A stretch of DNA of 24,477 nt, taken from positions 1 to 24,477 of the IMG/VR virus record IMGVR_UViG_3300027721_000073; one strand, written 5' to 3'. The notes beneath the pieces are model-generated. The model saw only the letters and a program-made list of their open reading frames with translations, ran no database searches and was not told the DNA's origin. This DNA is from a virus. Shown here in pieces: positions 1 through 8,200 of the stretch; the first letter of the stretch is position 1; each line of letters starts with the position of its first letter. Made by a program: the position numbers and the translations under genes.

Positions 1-33
1 CACGGGAGGGAGGCGAAGGGCACCCCATCGGTG

Positions 34-369
34 CTAGGCATCGACCACCTCACCCTTGATGACGGAGGTGGCGTCCGTCAGGCGAGCGTCCAGGGAGGGT
101 TCACCGTCGGAGTCGGCCATGAGGTTGTTCCAGACGAGGTTGTAGGCGGCAGAGCCGACGACGGTGGCGACGGTGATGAGGCCGACCGCGTTCTCGACCG
201 TCATGTCCTCTCCTGAGAAGAACACCGCCACGATGCCCACCACGATGTAGCAGACGAGGGCGATGAGGGCGTTCATCTGGCGGCTGAAGCCACTCTGCTT
301 GATGAAGGCGATGAGCAGGGGCAGCACGGCGCTGAAGATGATGAACGCGGGGTTGGCGAGTGGGTCCAT
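34..369 (-). CDS. Holin candidate (three transmembrane helices)
   Basis: A 111-residue membrane protein with predicted hydrophobic helices at residues 8-23 (AFIIFSAVLPLLIAFI), 33-52 (NALIALVCYIVVGIVAVFFS) and 60-81 (NAVGLITVATVVGSAAYNLV), and a polar, charged C-terminal tail of about 30 residues. Size, three helices, a charged tail and position after the tail genes fit a holin that permeabilises the host membrane at lysis. No endolysin gene is visible, so the lysis link rests on topology and position. The ATG at 369 is preceded by GGAGG at good spacing, and a 56-base gap separates it from the tail gene. Another small phage membrane protein is the alternative. Bases 1-33 beyond the stop show no gene I can support. 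Confidence 0.6.
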   Translation of the reverse strand: MDPLANPAFIIFSAVLPLLIAFIKQSGFSRQMNALIALVCYIVVGIVAVFFSGEDMTVENAVGLITVATVVGSAAYNLVWNNLMADSDGEPSLDARLTDATSVIKGEVVDA

Positions 370-387
370 GAGGCGACCTCCATAGAA

Positions 388-407
388 GGTTGCCCCTCCC
401 GGCTACC
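388..407 (-). other. Weak imperfect hairpin between the distal tail gene and the holin candidate
   Basis: In the 56-base gap, GGTAGCC and GGCAACC (minus strand) can pair over seven positions with one A-A mismatch around a six-base GGGAGG loop. No U-tract follows. It is listed only because the two other intergenic gaps of similar size hold much stronger hairpins. Confidence 0.2.
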
Positions 408-425
408 GCGATGAAGGATACCAGC

Positions 426-2276
426 CTAGAGGTAGTTGGGACGCCGGTACTGCTGCGACTCCTGCTCCTGCGGGCGGGCGACGGACGTGATGTTCTCGAG
501 GGACTGCATCGCCACGAGGTAGGTCACCGAGAGGATGTAGTCGTTGGTGCGAACGTCGTACACCAGGCCGGTATCGTCGGCCTCCTCCCAGTCCTCCGGG
601 TAGTCGAGCAACCCCGTGCGGAAGGACTCCACCTTCACTGACCCGGCGACCGGCTGGGCCTCGAGGGTGAACTGGCCGTTCTCGACCTTGACGTACTCGA
701 AGTTCCAGCCGATGTCTGGCTCCGGTGGGACGTAGGTCTCCACGGAGGTGTCACCGAAGGAGCCAACGAGTGTGATCTCATCGAAGCCCACCGCGATGTC
801 GGGCTCGAAGACCACCCCCCTGCCCCCAGTGCGAACGACCGTCCTCGCCCCGGCCGCGGGGTAGGAGATGCTCGCGAGGGTGTCGCCGGAGGTGTAGTCA
901 GCGAGGACGAACGTCACCTCCGTGACCGATGGGTACTCCATGGTCAGCCCATACCAGCGGTCGTTGTAGACGAGGAACCGGCCCGACTCCCAGTCGCCCA
1001 CCCTGAGGGTGGCGTAGCCGTAACCCTTGGTAGTGACCTCCCAGCCGTCGCCGCTGACACCCCCGATGGCGGTGAGGTTCTCCTGCTCGCTGACGACCTC
1101 CTCGTAGGGCTCCGCGATGCTCTGGTCGAAGGTCAGGAACGCCACGCCACTGACGGTGTCGTAGGAGTACTCGCGCACCGAGTAGGCGATGCCCTGCGCC
1201 ATCTGGGGACGGTCGTTGAAGGTGTGGGAGAGGCGGAACTTCCAGGTGAACTGCGTGGCCGGGAGGACCGTCGGTGACAGCAGGCTGATGCGGTTGGAGT
1301 CATCGATGCTGGAGGTCACGGTGACGGGCGTCGTGAGGAGGACGTGGTCCTCATCCACGTCGGCTGGCTGTCCACCGTAGAGGAGGGTCCTGGCCGTCCT
1401 GATCTCCACGGTCGGCGTCTCGCCCACCTCGATGATGGGCAGGCTGTCGATGTCCACGCCATCCACGAAGATGACGGGCTCGCCCTGGACGACCCACTCC
1501 CAGGTAAAGCCGTCGTCACCGTCGTAGTCCACCGACCACGAGTCGCCACCCCCGCTGTCGGGCCAGTCGATGACATCGAGGCCGATGCTGCAATGGACCG
1601 TGCCCCTCGTGTAGTGGTCAGCCACCAGCTGCGTCGGCGCGATGTAGTACGTCTTCCCGACCATGTCGGGGGTCACGTAGAAGCTGCCCCTCAGCCACAC
1701 GTATGAACCATCGCTGGGGAGTGTGACAGCGCCGATGAGCCTGCCGAACTCGAAGGAGGTGGGCAGCGTGGGCGACAGCCTGAGCTGGACCGTCTTCCCG
1801 AAGGCCACGGGGTTGGGGTAGGAGTCGGACCCGAAGAAGTAGCTGCCGGGGGTGTACCAGTTGCCCCTGATGGGGATGCTGACGCGGAGGTAGGAGACCC
1901 CTGACGGGAGTTCCGGGACGACGAAGGGGTGCCACGACTCCACGGAAGCGCCGCCGTACTGGGTGTTGTCGAGCCCCCCGCACGGTGACCACTCCGGCCG
2001 TTGCGTCCACGGGTAGTTCCAGGCGCTGCAACACGTCCCCAGGTTGCCAGTCTGCACGGTGCCCGTCCATATCCCCTGATAGGGGGCGTGGTAGCCGGTC
2101 GGCAGGTTCCCCGGCTCTGGTTCGCCGTAGGACTCTCCACACCTGATGCGGGTTCCCGTGTGGATAGAGGCCGGGAAGGGGGTGTCGTTGGGCCCCCAGC
2201 CCACGTCCCACTCGAGGGGGATGTCGTCACCCGCGCCCCTGATCCAGCCCACCGCACCGTCAACGTCGAAGGTCAT
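426..2276 (-). CDS. Beta-rich distal tail protein, function unassigned
   Basis: A 616-residue protein following the giant tail-tip gene. It is almost wholly beta-strand and loop in character, rich in Gly, Asp, Trp and Tyr, with five cysteines in the first 230 residues, including a CC pair at 82-83 and C99. Landmarks are RLIGAVTLPSDGSYVWLRGS, PVIFVDGVDIDSLPIIEVGE, a short Gly/Trp unit YGYATLRVGDWESGRF, and a C-terminal unit (about 520-590) with NFEYVKVENGQFTLEAQPVA, GSVKVESFRTG and YILSVTYLVA that resembles the hairpin modules of other proteins here. I do not recognise a family. A tail-tip or fibre component is likely from position. The start is ATG 2276, within an ATGA overlap with the giant gene and with GGAGGAGG upstream, rather than the in-frame codon at 2291. 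Confidence 0.6.
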   Translation of the reverse strand: MTFDVDGAVGWIRGAGDDIPLEWDVGWGPNDTPFPASIHTGTRIRCGESYGEPEPGNLPTGYHAPYQGIWTGTVQTGNLGTCCSAWNYPWTQRPEWSPCGGLDNTQYGGASVESWHPFVVPELPSGVSYLRVSIPIRGNWYTPGSYFFGSDSYPNPVAFGKTVQLRLSPTLPTSFEFGRLIGAVTLPSDGSYVWLRGSFYVTPDMVGKTYYIAPTQLVADHYTRGTVHCSIGLDVIDWPDSGGGDSWSVDYDGDDGFTWEWVVQGEPVIFVDGVDIDSLPIIEVGETPTVEIRTARTLLYGGQPADVDEDHVLLTTPVTVTSSIDDSNRISLLSPTVLPATQFTWKFRLSHTFNDRPQMAQGIAYSVREYSYDTVSGVAFLTFDQSIAEPYEEVVSEQENLTAIGGVSGDGWEVTTKGYGYATLRVGDWESGRFLVYNDRWYGLTMEYPSVTEVTFVLADYTSGDTLASISYPAAGARTVVRTGGRGVVFEPDIAVGFDEITLVGSFGDTSVETYVPPEPDIGWNFEYVKVENGQFTLEAQPVAGSVKVESFRTGLLDYPEDWEEADDTGLVYDVRTNDYILSVTYLVAMQSLENITSVARPQEQESQQYRRPNYL

Positions 2277-5200
2277 GCCTCCTCCTCCCACACCCTCGTC
2301 TCCACGCGGTCACTCGTGGAGATGCCGAAGTCGGTGTCGCTCTCGTAGTCGCGGGTGAAGTCATCGAGGATGGATGTGCTGTCCGTGGTACTCGGGCTGA
2401 TCTCCCACCCAGCGGGCGGATTGACGTGGATCCCGGGTCGGCTGTACTCGTAGTTGAAGGGCAGGAACTGGTAGACGTTCCATGGCTCCTCCGGGTCGAG
2501 GCCAAGCATCAACCTGTACCGCGGCACCGCACGGTAGCGGTCGTCGGGTTCCTTGATGGTGGCGAACTCGAGGGTCATCTCCCTGATGGGCATCTCGTCA
2601 GCATAGGCGTGCGTCAGGGACGACACGAAGGCCACCTGTCCAGCCTGGAAGCCGTGGTCGAAGATGACGGCGGAGGCCTTGACGACCGGCTCACCGTAGC
2701 GCCGCATGATGGCCGTGGCCCTCCGGTCGAGGGCGTTCTGCTTGTAGATGTCCTGCCTGAACTCGGCGTACTGCCAGCGCCCGAAACGCTGCACGGAGCC
2801 CTGCCCACCCCTGGCCTCCGCGCTGGCGAGCTTCTGCTGGTAGACGGCCTTGGCGCGCTTCAGGGCGGAGAGGTCGGCACGCTGCTTGGTGGTGCGCTCG
2901 TCGTAGGGGATGGCCCTGATGGCATCGATGCGTTCCTGCACGTTCTCGATCTTGTCCTCCCAGTAGAGGACGCTCCACGTCGCGTCAGCCTCCTGGTGGC
3001 TGTAGATGATGCCCCCGCCCTCCGGCTGGTAGGCCTCCGTGCCCCAGGCGAAGACATCGTTGCTGACGATGGAGATGTCAGAGGACACCGAGAGTTCGCG
3101 GCAGCTGATGCCACCGTCGCCGTCGGTGATGGGGAAGGGGGCCGTGACGCTGTTGCGATCGTGGTAGTGGAGGTTCCGGTATGGGTCGATCCACCACATG
3201 CCCTCCGTGATGCGGCTGATCTCCGTGAGGACATCGCGCAGCGTCGTCCCCGGCTGCATCGTCCACCGCTTCGTGGGTGCAGGAGACTCGATCTCGTCCA
3301 CGTAGGTGTGGAAGTTGAACCCCGGCATCCTCGAGAGGTAGTCGCGGGCGATGGTGCGGATGATGTAGCGGTCGGAGACCCCCTTGGCGAAGGGCGTCCA
3401 GTTCTCGTAGTGGCCGACCCCGCCGTGGTCCTCGTCCCACTCGGCGTTGTAGACCACGAGCTTGTCCAGCACGATGTTGTAGTCCGTCCCGTGCAGCACC
3501 GTCTTGGGCGTGGAGAGGTCGGAGAAGACGTAGCCGCGCTCCACGTCCGTGGTGTAGCCACCGAAGACCACGAGGCCATCGACCTCGACGCGGATCTCCT
3601 CGCCGCCGATGAAGGATGGGTAGGCCCCCTCGAGGTGCAGCTCGAACGTCCCCGCCCCGACCCTCGCTGACTGCGTGAAGCGCGTGGCAGACCAGAGCGT
3701 GTCGCCAGTGATGTCGTGCCAGTCGTCGGTGAAGGGCCTGGCCCAGAGGATGCGGACGTGGTTCGACCTCGTGACGGGGGGCTCGCCTCCGTAGGCGTCG
3801 GTGGCAGAGCCGGATGGGACGGACCACGGGCTAGGCGCCACGTCGGGAGGCGTCCCGCCACCGACCTCCTCGATGACGAGCGTCTGCCCGTCGATGACCG
3901 CCACGATGACGTACTCCTCGCCAGCGATGACGATGATGGAGCCCACCAGGGAGTCATCGAAGTCCGCGGTCGGGTCCGTGAACACCCCTCCGGTCACCGT
4001 CCCCCCGGTCCCCTCCTGGCTGGGGGGCCAGACCACCAGCTCACCGAAGGCGATGTAGGCGTTGACGTAGAAGCCCGTCCTGATGAAAGCATCGAGGGTG
4101 ATGGCCCCTCCGAGGCGCGCATCGAGGCTGAATGAGCCCGAAGCACCCCTCACCAGGGCCCCCAGGAGCGCGAATGCGCCACGCTGGGACGAGGTCAGGC
4201 TCGCATCGACGTGGATGGCCCTGTAGTCCCCTGCGGCGTCTGCGAGGACGGCATTCGCGGTCACCGATGTCGTCACCGATGTGCGCTTGACGGCGGAGGC
4301 GACGAACGACCCCGAGCCGGAGAGGACGCCGAGCAGCGCATCGAGCCTGAAGACCCCTGCGATGTCTGCGAAAAGCCTGAAGTAGCCCTGCGTGACGTAG
4401 GCATTGGCGTAGAAGAGGCCAGTGCCAGCGGAGCCAAGGAGGGAGGAGGCGGCGAACGCTCCCCGCGTGTCACCTGACGCTGCGATGTCGGCCCCGGCCG
4501 TGAAGGAGCCGTACCTGTCGGGCAGGGTGGTCTCAGCATCGATGGTGAATGTGGTCTCGCTCCAGTAGGAGTCCACCACCGCGTCGATGGGCCAGCCGTC
4601 CTCGCCAGAGAAGACGACCGTGCCCCACAGCGCGTAGACCCAAGCGCCAGCGGAGAACGATCCCGTGATGGTGCCCTGCGAGACCGGCACCATCGTGATG
4701 GCGTACACGGTGAAGGCGCCCGTGCGCGTGCGCGACCGGATCGCTGCATCCACCCTGAACGAGGAGGTCATGTTCCTCTTGCGGATGGAGTCGGAGTAGA
4801 AGAAGGCGTAGGGGTTGGAGGGGACGTGGATGCGAGCATCGACCCTGATGGGCCTCCCCGAGATGACGGCATCGACCGTCCCTGAGGAGATCGTCTCCCT
4901 CCCCACGGCCGACTTCAGGATGAAGCGCCTCGCGATGGCCCACTGGTACTGGACGCCGAAGGAGCCGACCCCGTAGTCGTGCTGGAGCTTGACCGCGTTG
5001 ATGGGCTTGGTCGAGAGCACCGGCCCGATGACGATGGCGGACAGGGGGATGACGCCGCCGTGCTCGTAGTAGGCATCGACGGTGAAGTCGCCAGAGACGT
5101 GCTTGTCATCCCTGATGGCGTTGACCGTGAAGGTCTTCGCGTAGGATCGGCCCTTGACGGCGTTGACGAGGATGCCGCGGAAGATGAAGGCATCGACCGG

Positions 5201-8200
5201 CCACCCGTAGACGGGCGTGGGGATGATGGCGAGCTGCACGCTCATGTCCATCGACGTGCCGTTGCCGTACGTGGCGTAGTACTGCCTGACGAGCGTCGGC
5301 TCCGTGTAGCCGGAGGTGCGGATGGCCCGCAACTGGGCGTAGTTGGTGCCAGCCTGGCTCAGGTAGCTGAAACCAGCCGGGTAGGCGAGGACAGACCCGC
5401 CGGATGCGAAGGCGTTGAAGAAGAAGGCCGTCAGGACTTCCTGCCCCGGGTAGACCACGAGCGGCGACGTGTAGTGCGGGAGGTAGGAGAAGGTCGGGAT
5501 GGTCCGCGTCTCGACGTGGGTCCGGTACATGCCCAGGCTGGCGTCATAGGGCTTGGGCGTGGCACTGGCGTTGTAGCGGTACGCCGCGACAGATACCGCC
5601 ATCGAACTCTTGAACCCGGCGTCCCAGTAGAACGTGTAGGTGGCGGGGTCGTACTGACCGCGCCTCCTCGTGAAGATCCAACCCGCATGAGAATGGTCAT
5701 CGGTCGGGAAGTAGGCGTACTGCGTCCAGCCCGGTGACCAGATCTCACGTTGGGACCCCTCCTCGTCACCGGAGATGAACGCGACGAGAAGGTCGTTCGT
5801 GCTCGTGGCCGGGGAGGTGACCGTGACGCTTCCGCCTGCGTATCCGGCTGCACCGTAGTTGCCCAAGTAGTAGACGGCGTTCTGCCGGTTCGGCAGGGAG
5901 CCCAGGACAGTGGCTGACTGGACGTAGTCATACGTGAATGTCGGTGGCAGGACGATGAGCGCATCGACATCGAAGAAGGTCGGTGAGTCGAGGTTCTCGA
6001 TGTTCAGCCAGACACCATCGAGGTAGTACTCAGCCCTGACGGCGATCCAGTAGGTGCCAGCCGCCAGGGTGACGCCAGCCCCCGGGGGCTGCGCGGACGA
6101 ACTCCCCATCGGGTATCTGGTGCCGTAGGCATACCCGGATGCGGAGTCGATGAGCGAGGACAGGTAGTCCTCCTCGTCGTTAGAGGCGTAGTTGCTTCCG
6201 GCGTAGTGGATGGGCTCACTGTCAGCGTTCGGCAGGGAGTCCCACAGCGTCAGCTCCGTCTCTGGGAGGTACGTCGAATACGGGACGATGTAGCGCGACC
6301 CGGACGTATCGATGCGGAAGCGCGCCCGCTTGGGGACCTCCAACTTGAGCCAGCCTGTAGCGTTCCCGGGGCTGGAGTAGTAGAGGGGGTAGGGGTCGTT
6401 CACGTTGTACGTGAGCAGGGAGAAGTCCCCGAAGGCGAACAGGGTCTGCCCCGGGGCGGGGGAGGTCACGGCGACGGCATCGACCGCCTCATCGGTGAAT
6501 GTCGAGAAGCCTTCGCTCGGAGCGATCAGGGCATCGAGCCGGAAGATCGGCCCACGGTTCTCGATGTTGATGGCGATGTAGCCGGTCTCGGCTCCGCCCC
6601 CATAGGGCCAGACGGCGATCCAGTAGGAACCAGACTCGAGGGTCAGCCCTGAGCCGTAGTTCGCGTTCGAGCTACCTCCGACGTAGAGCGTCCCCAGTGG
6701 TGCATCCGTACTGGTGTCGGAGAAGCCCGGTCTGTAGTAGTACTGGGCCTGGTCGGACCCAGGGCCGTCGCTGTAATGCCATGGGTCCTGGCTCGTTGTA
6801 GGTGGTGCTTCCTGGGGCCCCCAGATGGCGAGATCCGGGTCGTCGTAGTAGCTGTCGAACGACTCGATGAAGAAGAGACTCGCCTGTAGGACATCGAGCC
6901 TCATCCACCCGGAGGGTCCGGTCCGCAGCCCGTATACGGGGGGGTCGGTGGCATCCGCCGTGAAGTCCTCGAAGGACCCCCGGACACTGATGCTTTCTCC
7001 GATGTCTGGCGCGAGGATGCCCGGTGCCGTCAGGCGACTGTCAGACAGGTCGTAGACAGGCCCCGTGGAGGAGACGTAGGCGTCCACCGAGAACGTCTCG
7101 TGGATGAGGGAGATCTCAGCCGCAGCTTCGAAGAAGGACTCGAAGTACTCCCCGAGTCGCACCCTCGACTCGAGTGCGAACGACCCGACGGACTCCCCGG
7201 CGATGACGGCGTCCGCCCGGAAGCCCGTGATGGAGGCATCCAGCGCGAAGGTGCCGGGGATGACCCACCTGAACCACGCATCGACGGCGCGTGAGCCCGT
7301 GCCCTCCTTCAGGAGGGAGGCAGCGACATTGAAGGAGGCACCATCGTTGGGCGCGCTCTGGAGGAGGACCGTCAGCATCCCCCTGGAGTCGCTAGTGAGG
7401 ATGTTGAAGCCGCCCGTGACCGGGCCCACGCCGACGCTCGGCGTGGTTCCCAGGCTGCCCCAGTAGCTGGGGGCCGCGGTGCTCCTGAGCAGGAAGCCTT
7501 CGGTCGTCGTCCCTGCTCCTGGCGATGAGCCAGATGCCGGGGTGCTCCCGTAGTAGCCCGTCTCGAGGTGGACCGCGACCGCCGACGAGTAGCCTGCCGG
7601 GTAGCGTTCGAGGGTGTTGCTCAGGTACTGGCCGTTGTGATTGGCGGAAGCATGGAAGACGCTGCGGGCGATGCTCACGGGGTTCTGCGAGCGCAACATC
7701 ACCGAAGCGCCGCGAACGGTCTTCGCGTTATCGACGCGGATGATGTCGTCTGCCCTGCGTTGCGTGAGGTCGGTCAGGACCCAGAGTTCCCCGGAGTAGT
7801 ACTCGTGGATGACGTACGTCAGGGGCAAGCCGCCATACGTGACCGAGATGGCCTGGTTGCCGCTCGACCCGAACAGGGCGACGACCAGGGCGCTGTCGCC
7901 CGACACCATCGGATGTGCCCACGAAACGTCGGTGAGGTAGTTCGCGGAGACCACTGCGCCCGAGGAGACGATGCCGCTGCGGAGGGGCGCGAGGATGACC
8001 GCATCGACGTGGATGTGGTCGGGGAAGTGGGCATCGAGGGAGAACGAACCCCCGAGGGTCTCCAGCTGGGCCGCATCCGCCGTCGTGGAGAAGACCGCGT
8101 AGTTCTCGTGCCGGAACCAGGACCCCGCGCTGAAGGTCTTATCCCAGTGCTGGTGGCGGATGGCATCCACCGTCTTCCCAGGCAGGAAGGCGCTTTCCTG

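Noticed and set aside
1-33. Possible start of another gene beyond the holin candidate
   Set aside because: An ATG can be read at the left edge of the minus strand, but it has no clear ribosome site and too few codons to judge.
426-2291. Upstream start at 2291 for the distal tail protein
   Set aside because: The extra residues MGGGG are the translated ribosome site (GGAGGAGG); ATG 2276 with its ATGA overlap is far better.
2426-3670. 414-codon open frame on the plus strand
   Set aside because: Shadow of the hub region of the giant protein, low complexity in Asp, Val, Gly and Arg, with no recognisable domain.
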